Source: a virus
Direction: 5' to 3' (one strand)
Length of the DNA stretch: 36,249 nt
Virus record (IMG/VR): IMGVR_UViG_3300043410_001642
Span: 105,120-141,368 of that record
Shown here: positions 27,430-34,974 of the stretch, in pieces
Position numbering within the stretch: the stretch's first letter is position 1
Layout of the letters: the number at the start of each line of letters is the position of its first letter
The notes under the pieces: model-generated
Seen by the model: only the letters and a program-made list of their open reading frames with translations
The model's database searches: none
Told to the model about the DNA's origin: nothing
Translations under genes and position numbers: made by a program

Positions 27430-27780
27430 ATGAGATTAAACATAACACAAACGGCTAACATCCAAATGGAGGATTGGGATGCATACGATAGAACATACTA
27501 CGATGGGGATATTACAACATCAAATGAGGATTGGAAGTTGGATTGGTATCTATACTTCTTAAGACCTAAAGAGGGAGGATATAATAAGACGGTCGGTATT
27601 GCGATTCACCGAAACCCTTCACCACTAACTATGAAGGTTGAGGTTTGTTTTCCCGTTCGGATTTTGAGTGGGACGATGGATAATATAATCTATAAAGAGG
27701 ATGTATCTCTATCTACACTAAAGGATGGAGAACTATTTTGGGAGAGGGTAAATGATTATTTAAATGAAAATGTAAAGTAA
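27430..27780 (+). CDS. Tandem paralog family member 2 (divergent)
   Basis: A 116-aa protein. The N-terminal signature is weak (RLNITQTANIQ), but the two core strands are present (WYLYFLRPKEGG, then VGIAIHRNPS), followed by LSTLKDGELFWERVNDYL. Placed in the family by position and strand pattern. It has 27 nt of non-coding DNA upstream and overlaps the next gene by one base. Confidence 0.6.
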   Translation: MRLNITQTANIQMEDWDAYDRTYYDGDITTSNEDWKLDWYLYFLRPKEGGYNKTVGIAIHRNPSPLTMKVEVCFPVRILSGTMDNIIYKEDVSLSTLKDGELFWERVNDYLNENVK

Positions 27781-28085
27781 TGAAATGGCTAAATATAAAA
27801 GGGATTGAGAAGGTATCGGGGCGGACGGCACATTGGTTGTGGTTGGTAGGGTTTGTGGAAACTACGGAGAATCACTACATCCTTAAGATATGGAGGGGAA
27901 GTGAACACAAATACATCTATATAGAAAGGAAGAAATGGGGTGATGGTTATAGAATGTTTTTAGAGAGATGGGATGAAACATATGAGGGAGAACTTTACTT
28001 TTGGGAAGCGGATATTCAAAGACCCGAAGGACTCTTATTGATAACATCGGAATTAATAGATAATTGTGATAATGATAACGATTGA
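27780..28085 (+). CDS. Tandem paralog family member 3
   Basis: A 101-aa protein. Signature WLNIKGIEKVSG at residues 3-14, core strands YILKIWRGSE and YIYIERKKWGDG, Trp-rich. The start shares a base with the stop of member 2, and the gene overlaps member 4 by 14 nt. C-terminus ends in a short Asp/Asn run (NCDNDND). Confidence 0.6.
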   Translation: MKWLNIKGIEKVSGRTAHWLWLVGFVETTENHYILKIWRGSEHKYIYIERKKWGDGYRMFLERWDETYEGELYFWEADIQRPEGLLLITSELIDNCDNDND

Positions 28086-28359
28086 GAACTTAGATAAGAT
28101 TGTTGGCTCTCCGTTTAGAGTTGGGGAGATAGAGTATGAATTCTATTCGTTTAATGATTATCCTGGCCGTTATCAATATTGGTTTTGGATTAGGAATCAA
28201 AGGACGGGGAGAGAATCTCGCCTCACATTAGATAGAAGGGATTTAACCCTTAGTATGGATAAGATGGCGGGGCAACTCTTTCTTCTTAATGAGGAGAGTG
28301 TAAGGAGTTTCTCTTCTTTTGTAGAAGCAGTAGAAAGAATATTAAATTATCACACTTAG
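28072..28359 (+). CDS. Tandem paralog family member 4
   Basis: Start at 28072 gives MITIENLDKIVG, aligned with the other members; an in-frame ATG at 28066 adds two residues only. The 95-aa protein has core strands YWFWIRNQRTG and RLTLDRRD and a C-terminal helix SSFVEAVERIL. The sequence pattern SPFRVGEIEYEF after the signature is shared with members 5 and 8 (SFRID, PFRIQ). Confidence 0.65.
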   Translation: MITIENLDKIVGSPFRVGEIEYEFYSFNDYPGRYQYWFWIRNQRTGRESRLTLDRRDLTLSMDKMAGQLFLLNEESVRSFSSFVEAVERILNYHT

Positions 28360-28361
28360 AT

Positions 28362-28694
28362 ATGTTAAAAATAAAAGAATATGATAAGATAGTAGGTGAA
28401 TCCTTTCGTATAGATAAGGGATTAGGGAAGGGTTCACCCACTTTATATTCTATAATAGAAAGAATAGATGAGCATAAAAACTTCTATGATTTCATTATTA
28501 GGGATGTAGAAACGGGTTATACGGCAGTAGTCGGTCTTCATCGCCATTCTAAAGACAAATTTAAGGGTGAACGAACATATGATTTACTTTGGAATGGAAT
28601 AGATAGTAGGGTTTCGGTTACGGCGGGTTACATTAGTGATAAGAATAAAATGATTGAATCGATAAAAAGTGTGATAGATGATAATTGGTTTTAA
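28362..28694 (+). CDS. Tandem paralog family member 5
   Basis: A 110-aa protein with LKIKEYDKIVGESFRI at the start, core strands YDFIIRDVETG and AVVGLHRHS, then YDLLWNG and a C-terminal helix KMIESIKSVID. It follows member 4 by 2 nt. Family function unknown. Confidence 0.65.
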   Translation: MLKIKEYDKIVGESFRIDKGLGKGSPTLYSIIERIDEHKNFYDFIIRDVETGYTAVVGLHRHSKDKFKGERTYDLLWNGIDSRVSVTAGYISDKNKMIESIKSVIDDNWF

Positions 28695-28719
28695 TATGAA
28701 AAAATTAAATAGATAGTAT

Positions 28720-29118
28720 ATGTTAAAAATAAATGGTACGGATAAAATGGTCGGTAAATCCATCACTCTCTACAATCCAAAGGGAGTTATTCCTTCAGAT
28801 TGGAATTGGTGGGTATGTGATAGAGTAATAGAGTATCCTGGCCAATTTGATTCTGCCTACCCTATGGAAGAGGCTTATCGTTTTGAATTCTCTTCTACTG
28901 ATAAAGAAAATGATTTACCTCTATGTATCTACCTTTATAGAGAGGAGAGAGAAGGGGGTAGGTATTTAATGCAGAATAACCTTATGGATGGTGATTGGTT
29001 TTCCACAAAGGGAGAGATGAGTGATATGGGAGTTTTCACATCCGCTCTTACTATGTATTCCACCAAAGTTATCATTGATTGGTTAGTAGATAATGGAACA
29101 ATAGAAAACCCTTATTAA
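28720..29118 (+). CDS. Tandem paralog family member 6 (longest)
   Basis: A 132-aa protein with LKINGTDKMVGKSITL at the start. An insertion of about 20 residues (SDWNWWVCDRVIEYPGQFDSAYP) precedes the core strands YRFEFSSTDKE and LCIYLYREERE; C-terminal helix YSTKVIIDWLVD. The insertion carries the aromatic/Pro residues that differ most between members, as expected for a variable interaction surface. Confidence 0.65.
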   Translation: MLKINGTDKMVGKSITLYNPKGVIPSDWNWWVCDRVIEYPGQFDSAYPMEEAYRFEFSSTDKENDLPLCIYLYREEREGGRYLMQNNLMDGDWFSTKGEMSDMGVFTSALTMYSTKVIIDWLVDNGTIENPY

Positions 29119-29121
29119 TCT

Positions 29122-29454
29122 ATGCTAACCATTGAGAATATAGAAAGATTATTACAAAAAAGAATTTGCGACCCGAATGGCAAACCCGAATACTATGTAA
29201 AAAATATTCGTGAGTTAAAAGACCATTATCATATTATCTTGCGTTGTATGGGTGGGTGGAGAAGTGATGAGATATTGATATTGTTGAGAGAAAAAGAAGT
29301 GGGTAACTCCCAACCAATTTGTAATGGTTGTTATGCTCTATATGATAATAGCAATCCACAAAACCGAGTTTATTTGCCAACCGCCGATATAAGGGATATG
29401 ATAAACTTTGTTGGTTCAATACAATTTTTAATGCAAAAAGATTTAGTATGCTAA
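29122..29454 (+). CDS. Tandem paralog family member 7
   Basis: A 110-aa protein with LTIENIERLLQKRI at the start, core strands YHIILRCMGG and ILILLREKEVG, a Cys pair (ICNGC) and a C-terminal helix MINFVGSIQFLM. The 5' 23 nt are nearly identical to those of member 8, implying recent duplication. It overlaps member 8 by 7 nt through ATGCTAA. Confidence 0.65.
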   Translation: MLTIENIERLLQKRICDPNGKPEYYVKNIRELKDHYHIILRCMGGWRSDEILILLREKEVGNSQPICNGCYALYDNSNPQNRVYLPTADIRDMINFVGSIQFLMQKDLVC

Positions 29455-29753
29455 CGATTGAGAATATAGAAAAGTTGATGGGGTATCCAATTGTCATAAA
29501 GGGTTATCCTTTCCGAATCCAAACCGTCATCACCCATCCAAACGAATATCTAATTGGAATAGAAAATGATGTGAGAGTAACGGCTCATGCTCCGATAACC
29601 GTCATATTAAGTAGAGTGGATGTGAATGGGATGTATAGATTACAAAAGGCAAAAGGATATTATGATTATATAGAATTGTATATGGAGGAAATGGAAACCC
29701 GTAGTGAGTTTGTAAGTAGATTAATGATGTATCTAAATAGTATAGGGGTTTAG
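29448..29753 (+). CDS. Tandem paralog family member 8
   Basis: A 101-aa protein with LTIENIEKLMGYPI at the start, then PFRIQTVITHPNEYLIGIEND and ITVILSRVDVNG as core strands, and C-terminal helix EFVSRLMMYLNSI. Overlaps member 7 by 7 nt. 56 nt of non-coding sequence (29754-29809) follow. Confidence 0.65.
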   Translation: MLTIENIEKLMGYPIVIKGYPFRIQTVITHPNEYLIGIENDVRVTAHAPITVILSRVDVNGMYRLQKAKGYYDYIELYMEEMETRSEFVSRLMMYLNSIGV

Positions 29754-29809
29754 GACTCAAAACATTTAATCTATCAAAAAATTTTAGTGACGGGACAAAT
29801 TAAACACTT

Positions 29810-30133
29810 ATGTTGAATATAGAAAATTATTTACGAATCGTTGGAATGACACTTAGTCTGAAGAATGGAGAATGGAAGATTACCGATGCGAGAAAATCCG
29901 TTGATGGATTCCATTACATCATTGAGAGATTTAAATCCAATGGTAAGATTGATTATTGCACCCGCTTTTCAATTCGTAGGATGGGAAGGATGGTGTTGGG
30001 TGAAGAAACTACATACTATGATATTCTATTTGAATATAATATGTTTGGGAGATTAAGTATGGAACAATTGGTAAATCCGAATGCCTTTGTTGATGTTATA
30101 TGTGATAAAATAAGATGGATACCGCAATGCTAA
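29810..30133 (+). CDS. Tandem paralog family member 9
   Basis: A 107-aa protein with LNIENYLRIVGMTLSL at the start, core strands FHYIIERFKSNG and RFSIRRMGRM, then YDILFEYNMF and C-terminal helix AFVDVICDKI. The stop overlaps member 10 by 7 nt via the same ATGCTAA junction used between members 7 and 8. Confidence 0.65.
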   Translation: MLNIENYLRIVGMTLSLKNGEWKITDARKSVDGFHYIIERFKSNGKIDYCTRFSIRRMGRMVLGEETTYYDILFEYNMFGRLSMEQLVNPNAFVDVICDKIRWIPQC

Positions 30134-30438
30134 CAATTAAGAACATAGAAAAAATATTAAACACCCGATATGGTAGGGTTGATGAGCATTTTGATGAGTG
30201 GGAACTTATTAATATAAACGATATGAGTGAAACGGAATATGTTTTTCATTTCAGAAGAGAATATAAGGATAGGGGCAATCTTGTCCAAAGGAGGCAGATT
30301 ACAATGAATAGAGTTGGGAAGTTTCATACCCATGTGATGGAAAAAGTATATGAATGTGGGGGTGGATTATTTACAATGGGGTATTTGGAAAATAAGGATA
30401 ATATGAAACGAATATTTGAAGACCGATTAAACCATTAG
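30127..30438 (+). CDS. Tandem paralog family member 10
   Basis: Start at 30127 (ATGCTAACAATTAAG), aligned with members 7 and 8; an upstream ATG at 30115 would add four non-family residues. The 103-aa protein has LTIKNIEKILNTRY, core strands YVFHFRREYKD and RQITMNRVG, and a C-terminal helix KDNMKRIFEDRL. Overall mildly basic. Confidence 0.65.
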   Translation: MLTIKNIEKILNTRYGRVDEHFDEWELININDMSETEYVFHFRREYKDRGNLVQRRQITMNRVGKFHTHVMEKVYECGGGLFTMGYLENKDNMKRIFEDRLNH

Positions 30439-30439
30439 T

Positions 30440-30754
30440 ATGTTAGTAATAAAAAACTTCATAAGTATAGAAGGCCAAGAGTTTGAATTGACTGGTGGTA
30501 GAAGGTTCTTAATTGGTATTGCTAAAGATGAGGGTTTACACTATACCTTTGGAGTGTTTCCCCTAATAAACAATATAGCAAGTATCAAAGATGCTATTGT
30601 ATATAAATTGAATAAGGCTTTATTGAATAGGAGGGGATATGTATTGACATCGACATCAATGAAACACGATGTTTATGTAAAGCCGGCAAATTTGACACTA
30701 AGGAATTTTATATTGGAACTACACATACAAACCGCAAAGATATGCTCACAATAA
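30440..30754 (+). CDS. Tandem paralog family member 11
   Basis: A 104-aa protein with LVIKNFISIEGQEFEL at the start, core strands YTFGVFPLIN and AIVYKLNKAL, then a Thr/Ser-rich strand and C-terminal helix RNFILELHIQTAKI. The last member of the array, one base after member 10; the next gene has its own promoter. Confidence 0.6.
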   Translation: MLVIKNFISIEGQEFELTGGRRFLIGIAKDEGLHYTFGVFPLINNIASIKDAIVYKLNKALLNRRGYVLTSTSMKHDVYVKPANLTLRNFILELHIQTAKICSQ

Positions 30755-30760
30755 AAAATA

Positions 30761-30792
30761 TTTGGAATATTCAATAATTTTTCGTATATTTG
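30761..30792 (+). promoter_or_regulatory. Promoter for the lipoprotein operon
   Basis: TTTG (30761-30764), 20 nt, TATATTTG (30785-30792), spacer TTGGAATATTCAATAATTTTTCG nearly the same as at 4146 and 33865. Confidence 0.85.
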
Positions 30793-30816
30793 AAGATAAA
30801 TAAAACATAAAAGAAA

Positions 30817-31095
30817 ATGAAAAAAGTATTAGGATTGATGATTGGAGGGATAACATTAATGACCCTTTTATATGGCTGCACTGAAAACAATAGAGCAAGA
30901 GTTTGGGGTGGAACGGAAACCATTCAATTAGAATCAGGTGTTCGTTTAGTAAATGTAACTTGGAAAGGAGATAAGGGTTCAACCTCTTTATGGGTGCTAA
31001 CTAAAAAAGATACAACTAAACCATCAACCTATTCATTCAAAGAGAAATCTAGCTTTGGGGTAATGGAAGGTGAAGTAATCATTATAGAAAAATAA
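30817..31095 (+). CDS. Phage lipoprotein
   Basis: A 92-aa protein with signal peptide KKVLGLMIGGITLMTLLYGC, whose lipobox LYGC puts C21 as lipidation site. The mature part, RVWGGTETIQLESGVRLVNVTWKG ... WVLTKKDTT ... YSFKEKSSFGVMEG, is a compact beta domain. I recall its GGTxxIxLxxGxxLVNVTWK and FKEKSSFG motifs from small lipoproteins widespread in phages of unrelated hosts, function unknown. A role in superinfection exclusion is possible. First gene after its own promoter. Confidence 0.75.
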   Translation: MKKVLGLMIGGITLMTLLYGCTENNRARVWGGTETIQLESGVRLVNVTWKGDKGSTSLWVLTKKDTTKPSTYSFKEKSSFGVMEGEVIIIEK

Positions 31096-31100
31096 ACCCT

Positions 31101-31292
31101 ATGTTAAAATTTTTAGTAATAATAGTATTCTCACTTTTAATTTCATTTGGAATGTGGTATCTAATATTCGCATTTGTATCCGGTGAATGGAATCCACTTA
31201 ACTGGCATTGGATAGCCCGAATAGCTTATCTATGGATTGGATTATCCGCATCAACTGCTGTTAGTGAAGGAATGACAGATAAATTTTTATAG
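31101..31292 (+). CDS. Membrane protein, 63 aa
   Basis: TM1 about residues 4-27 (FLVIIVFSLLISFGMWYLIFAFV); a Trp-rich loop (GEWNPLNWHW); TM2 about 38-55 (IARIAYLWIGLSASTAV). Likely inner membrane. It follows the lipoprotein gene by 5 nt, so an envelope-directed unit is likely. Confidence 0.6.
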   Translation: MLKFLVIIVFSLLISFGMWYLIFAFVSGEWNPLNWHWIARIAYLWIGLSASTAVSEGMTDKFL

Positions 31293-31293
31293 T

Positions 31294-31482
31294 ATGAAGA
31301 ATCCACATTTAGAAATGCTTTCCGATATGGTTAGAAGGGGAGAACCCGTTTCAATGCAAGAAGCGTTGGATGTTATAGAATATCAAACGGAATTAAAGAA
31401 AAAAAGAAAAGAGAGAGGATGGTTCTCCTTAATATTTTCAGGCACCCCGATAGGGCAATTAATAAATCTATTCAAACAATAA
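31294..31482 (+). CDS. Small hypothetical protein, 62 aa
   Basis: Helical N-terminus (LEMLSDMVRRGEPVSMQEALDVIEYQTEL), basic stretch (KKKRKERGW) and a hydrophobic C-terminus (FSLIFSGTPIGQLINLF) that may touch the membrane. One base after the previous gene. Not recognised. Confidence 0.55.
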   Translation: MKNPHLEMLSDMVRRGEPVSMQEALDVIEYQTELKKKRKERGWFSLIFSGTPIGQLINLFKQ

Positions 31483-31485
31483 ATT

Positions 31486-31785
31486 ATGAAACATAGAATC
31501 ATTGAGGCAACTTATATGGATGATTATGGTAATCGGAATCATAAAGTATATCACGTACAAACAAAGAAGAGTTTCTTATCCTTTCCATATTGGAAGTATG
31601 AAACCCGTTTAGAGTGTGGGTATGGTGATTGTTATGATGTAAGGTTAGAATTCAAAACATATGGTGAAGCTCTTAAGTTCATAAAGGATAACCTATGTGG
31701 TAAAGATTTCAAACCAGGATGGAGTTACAAAGTAATGAGAGAAGTTGATTGTAATCCTAATCCAACATACCCAGACACATTATAG
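31486..31785 (+). CDS. Hypothetical protein, 99 aa
   Basis: Beta-rich, aromatic protein (KHRIIEATYMDDYG, KVYHVQTKKS, WKYETRLECGYGDCYDVRLEFK) with a Cys pair CGYGDC and a C-terminal DNLCGKDF. No family recognised. The start follows aaattATG. Confidence 0.55.
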   Translation: MKHRIIEATYMDDYGNRNHKVYHVQTKKSFLSFPYWKYETRLECGYGDCYDVRLEFKTYGEALKFIKDNLCGKDFKPGWSYKVMREVDCNPNPTYPDTL

Positions 31786-31786
31786 T

Positions 31787-32995
31787 ATGAGTAATATAAA
31801 AACATTAGATTTAGATTCTACCGAAGAATTATCAAGTGAGCAAATCCGAATATTAAAGGAAGAACATTTCCGTTATTCAGGTAATAGTAGTAACCCTCCA
31901 TTAAGTGGGCAACCATATCGTTTGGTTGATGTTGAATCTTTTCCTCACGCACATTATGTTTTGACCACCACTGGCAATCCAATCAATAAAGTGTTTGAAG
32001 TTTCTCAAAATGTATATGAGATAGATGTAACTTCTATAATGAGTATCATAGACGATTTTAGTTTTGAAGAAATCCATAAAAGAGATTATTATGGTTCGGA
32101 TTATCATTCAACATCTAAAATATTTGAGAAAAGAGATAGAGATGGGGTAACACTTTTGACGATATATAATATATTCAATGATTGGGCTAAAGGAAGTAAG
32201 AGCAAATATCATGAAGGAATCAACATTGCTATTCATTCAAATGGTAATAATGTTACATACAAAGAAATTACGGAGAAGATAATAAATGCTTGCAAACGAA
32301 AAGTTCTCAAATCAAACAACATTGCATTAGTAATCCAAACACAAAGAGGATATGAAACTCAAACATTTGAATTACCAAAGCAGAAGTTGGATATTGAATT
32401 AAACTATGGTAAGGATTTCAAACCTATTCACGAAAAAATCATTGGGCAATTAAACAAACAAAAGAGTAAAGGATTGGTTTTATTACACGGAACTCCTGGT
32501 ACTGGAAAAACTCACTACTTAAAATATCTTGCTTCAAAGATTAAAGATAAGAGAGTTCTATTCATTCCACCTTACTTAGCAGATTTCATTACATCTCCAC
32601 AAATGACTCCGTTCTTAATTGAGAATGCTAATTCAGTGTTATTCATTGAAGATGCGGAAAATGTTATTACGGATAGAACATCAAATGGTTCTACCGGTGT
32701 ATCAAACATTCTTAACTTAACTGATGGTATCCTAAGTGATATTCTTAATATTCAAATTGTCGCAACATTTAATATGGATAAGAAGAAGATTGATACTGCC
32801 TTACTAAGAAAAGGTAGATTGATTGCCGAACATAAATTTGAAGCACTACCTTTAGATGATACTAAAGCATTACTTAAACATTTAGGAAAAGATGTGGAAG
32901 TAAAAAATGGAATGACACTAACCGAAATCTACAACATAGATGAAACGGAATATAAATCAGAAGAAAAATATTCACCAATAGGTTTTAATAGATAA
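31787..32995 (+). CDS. AAA+ ATPase
   Basis: Start at 31787 (tagtATG, just after the upstream stop); the longer frame from 31745 is inside the previous gene. The 402-aa protein has an N-terminal domain of about 220 aa of unknown fold, then one AAA+ module: Walker A GTPGTGKT (235-242), Walker B VLFIEDAE (284-291), sensor-1 ATFN (N329) and Arg-finger-type LLRKGR (R341, R344). It resembles phage AAA ATPases of the Bcs1/FtsH-like branch. Substrate unknown; remodelling of a host or phage complex is the class role. Confidence 0.85.
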   Translation: MSNIKTLDLDSTEELSSEQIRILKEEHFRYSGNSSNPPLSGQPYRLVDVESFPHAHYVLTTTGNPINKVFEVSQNVYEIDVTSIMSIIDDFSFEEIHKRDYYGSDYHSTSKIFEKRDRDGVTLLTIYNIFNDWAKGSKSKYHEGINIAIHSNGNNVTYKEITEKIINACKRKVLKSNNIALVIQTQRGYETQTFELPKQKLDIELNYGKDFKPIHEKIIGQLNKQKSKGLVLLHGTPGTGKTHYLKYLASKIKDKRVLFIPPYLADFITSPQMTPFLIENANSVLFIEDAENVITDRTSNGSTGVSNILNLTDGILSDILNIQIVATFNMDKKKIDTALLRKGRLIAEHKFEALPLDDTKALLKHLGKDVEVKNGMTLTEIYNIDETEYKSEEKYSPIGFNR

Positions 32996-32998
32996 TAT

Positions 32999-33529
32999 AT
33001 GCCACATATACCAATGCCACCACCACTACAAAGAGATGCTTATTATGGAAATTATAGTGGTGGTTCTATTCAATTACCACCACCTCCACCTAAAACTAAA
33101 ACTTTGAAACCATTAACAATATCAAATTATGAAAGGTTAGAACACAACGAAACTCCTTTGGGATGGGTTTGTAGAGTATCACTTGAGCAACCGGATTCAT
33201 ATCGTTTCTTATTTGATAAAATTATGTGGAGTAAAACGGGCAAAGATTTTAAGTGTTCCGTTGAAATGAAGTTGGATAGAGATGGAGTTATGTTATATGA
33301 CCCACAAACATTTAATTCAGATGTGTATCATACGGTCTATGTAATGAATGATGATAACATATGGGTAAGGTTGGGTAAGATTAGTAAAACTGATATTGGA
33401 TATAAAAATATATTCTTAGTTAGAATGGAAAAGATATGTGAAGAGTATAAAGAAATTGTATTAAAGAGCATATATGATTCATTACCCTGGTATAAAAAGT
33501 TAATATATAAAACCCTTAAGATAAAATAA
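32999..33529 (+). CDS. Proline-rich protein fused to a paralog-family domain
   Basis: The 176-aa protein has a Pro-rich N-terminus (IPMPPPL, QLPPPPPK; residues 1-37). From residue 39 LTISNYERLEHN matches the N-terminal signature of the 27-31 kb paralogs. Further on QPDSYRFLFDKI and VEMKLDRDGVML match both core strands (compare TLDSYRFYIRD in member 1). The C-terminus is helical and basic. It lies directly after the AAA+ ATPase (3 nt), which may be its partner. Family function unknown. Confidence 0.6.
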   Translation: MPHIPMPPPLQRDAYYGNYSGGSIQLPPPPPKTKTLKPLTISNYERLEHNETPLGWVCRVSLEQPDSYRFLFDKIMWSKTGKDFKCSVEMKLDRDGVMLYDPQTFNSDVYHTVYVMNDDNIWVRLGKISKTDIGYKNIFLVRMEKICEEYKEIVLKSIYDSLPWYKKLIYKTLKIK

Positions 33530-33858
33530 TGAAAGGATATTATTGTATATACGAATGTTCAAAGAATGAATGGTTGTATGAAGGGGTGATGTGGGTGAAG
33601 GATAGGGATTATCATTCACGAACAATTGGAACAAAGCATGCAATTCAAATAAGTCAAGGATATAACTACAATCCAAATTTACCACAAATAGAAGTGATAG
33701 ATACTGAACATGAAATACTATTAACTCCTGGTAGTCAAAAAGTAGATCCAAATCAGTTAATGAAATTTGAAACAATGAATGAAGCTGAAGATTATCTATT
33801 AAAAACATTTTCATCTACAAATGGGCAATTTTATTCAATTCGTAAAATTTACTTCTAA
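33529..33858 (+). CDS. Hypothetical protein, 109 aa
   Basis: Mixed alpha/beta, aromatic N-terminus (GYYCIYECSKNEWLYEGVMWV), and a helix EAEDYLLKTF near the C-terminus. It shares one base with the previous stop. The next promoter begins 6 nt after its stop. Not recognised. Confidence 0.55.
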   Translation: MKGYYCIYECSKNEWLYEGVMWVKDRDYHSRTIGTKHAIQISQGYNYNPNLPQIEVIDTEHEILLTPGSQKVDPNQLMKFETMNEAEDYLLKTFSSTNGQFYSIRKIYF

Positions 33859-33864
33859 ACTATA

Positions 33865-33896
33865 TTTGGAAAATCCAATAATTTTTCGTATATTTG
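33865..33896 (+). promoter_or_regulatory. Promoter with start codon 4 nt downstream
   Basis: TTTG (33865-33868), 20 nt, TATATTTG (33889-33896), and ATG at 33901. The spacer has the perfect inverted repeat TTGGA-AAA-TCCAA. Transcription should begin at or next to the ATG, predicting a leaderless mRNA. Confidence 0.85.
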
Positions 33897-33900
33897 TTTT

Positions 33901-34086
33901 ATGACAGAATTTAATAATTGGTGTAAGGCGGTGGGAGTATCAACCTTATGCGACTACAATGACCCAAAGATTCTCCGTTGGATTGATAGAATTCAGGCAG
34001 CGAAATCAGTTGAGTTAGTGAATTATCAAAAGAAGTTTTCCGCAACAAACGGAATGATTAAAGAAAATGTAAAATATAAAATCTAA
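33901..34086 (+). CDS. Small hypothetical protein, probably leaderless mRNA
   Basis: A 61-aa protein with FNNWCKAVGVSTLCDYNDPKILRWIDRIQAAKSVELV, two helices with Cys at 8 and 17, and a basic C-terminus. The ATG is 4 nt from the -7 box; no alternative in-frame ATG occurs until residue 52 (NGM). Not recognised. Confidence 0.6.
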   Translation: MTEFNNWCKAVGVSTLCDYNDPKILRWIDRIQAAKSVELVNYQKKFSATNGMIKENVKYKI

Positions 34087-34550
34087 TGGGAGAAAAACAT
34101 ATAGAGGAGTTGTTTAATAAAATGGGATTGGATTACAATTCAATATATGATAAATATGGTCAAAGTATTGCATGGGAAGATATGATTAAAGAAATTGCCG
34201 TATTATTAAACGATGATAAGATTAAAGCTTCTCCTCACTACTTAGTTATTCAAAACTATTCAAAGTTATTGGGTAAATACATATTAGCAGATTCAACTGA
34301 TTATCAAATCACTCAAGTAGAAGAGAATGTTAGAACTTATGATATAGAAGGATTATATAATTCTCAAATGTTTAAGATTTATATTGAAAGAAGCTTTGAT
34401 GAAGGTTGGAATGGATACTTAATCACTTTTGAAGCAGGATTGATAAAAGATAGAAGGCATGTTAGTAAAAAATCTTTAGCTTCTCCATCTGATTTCACAA
34501 CACTTATAGAAACATTTATTACTAATAATTTAATTTCATTACCTTTTTAA
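34086..34550 (+). CDS. Hypothetical protein, 154 aa
   Basis: Helical N-terminal half (IEELFNKMGLDYNSIYDKYG, EDMIKEIAVLLNDDKI) and beta-rich C-terminal half (FKIYIERSFDEGWNGYLITFEAG), ending in a helix. No signature recognised. Shares one base with the upstream stop; co-transcribed from 33865. Confidence 0.55.
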   Translation: MGEKHIEELFNKMGLDYNSIYDKYGQSIAWEDMIKEIAVLLNDDKIKASPHYLVIQNYSKLLGKYILADSTDYQITQVEENVRTYDIEGLYNSQMFKIYIERSFDEGWNGYLITFEAGLIKDRRHVSKKSLASPSDFTTLIETFITNNLISLPF

Positions 34551-34552
34551 TT

Positions 34553-34720
34553 ATGGAAACATTAACAATTGGAGATTTACAAAGTATTGAACTAATTTTA
34601 ACCGAAGCATCAGCTTGGGGATTGAGAGTAGAAGTAGAAGAAACTGCTCAAAAGTATATTGATGAAGGAACTCCGGCAGTTGAAGCATATGAATGGGCAT
34701 ATGGTGATTGGATTAAATAA
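34553..34720 (+). CDS. Small acidic protein, 55 aa
   Basis: ATG 34553 to TAA 34718-34720; acidic helical product (LQSIELILTEASAWGLRVEVEETAQKYIDEG, AVEAYEWAYGDWIK). Fits the gap between 34086 and 34732 with 2- and 11-nt spacers. Not recognised; high acidity is shared with several neighbours. Confidence 0.55.
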   Translation: METLTIGDLQSIELILTEASAWGLRVEVEETAQKYIDEGTPAVEAYEWAYGDWIK

Positions 34721-34731
34721 TATTTATTAGT

Positions 34732-34971
34732 ATGAAAATAACTCAACAGCAATTAAACGAAGAGGTTAATCAAACCTTAATTCCATACTTAATGGATTCG
34801 GATATTGCACTTAAGGAAATCATCAAACTCGTTCATTTATATGCAACCGAAAGATTGAATGATTATGAGTGGCAAGAGAACGATAGAGTTATGGGTATTA
34901 TTAAAGATGAAGTTGATAAATTATTACATCCATCATTTGAAGACCGCTTCGGTCCAATATGCTTAAACTAA
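34732..34971 (+). CDS. Hypothetical acidic protein, 79 aa
   Basis: Helical protein (QQQLNEEVNQTLIPYLMDSDIALKEIIKLVHLYATERLNDYEW) ending FEDRFGPICLN. The start is in the ttagtATG context. No family recognised. Confidence 0.55.
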   Translation: MKITQQQLNEEVNQTLIPYLMDSDIALKEIIKLVHLYATERLNDYEWQENDRVMGIIKDEVDKLLHPSFEDRFGPICLN

Positions 34972-34974
34972 GTT

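Noticed and set aside
29865-30056. 63-aa forward frame inside paralog member 9
   Set aside because: Nested in another frame of a family member with conserved signature; no independent support.
33500-33814. 104-aa minus-strand frame
   Set aside because: Antisense of 33529, no promoter or start context; the forward gene fits the operon.
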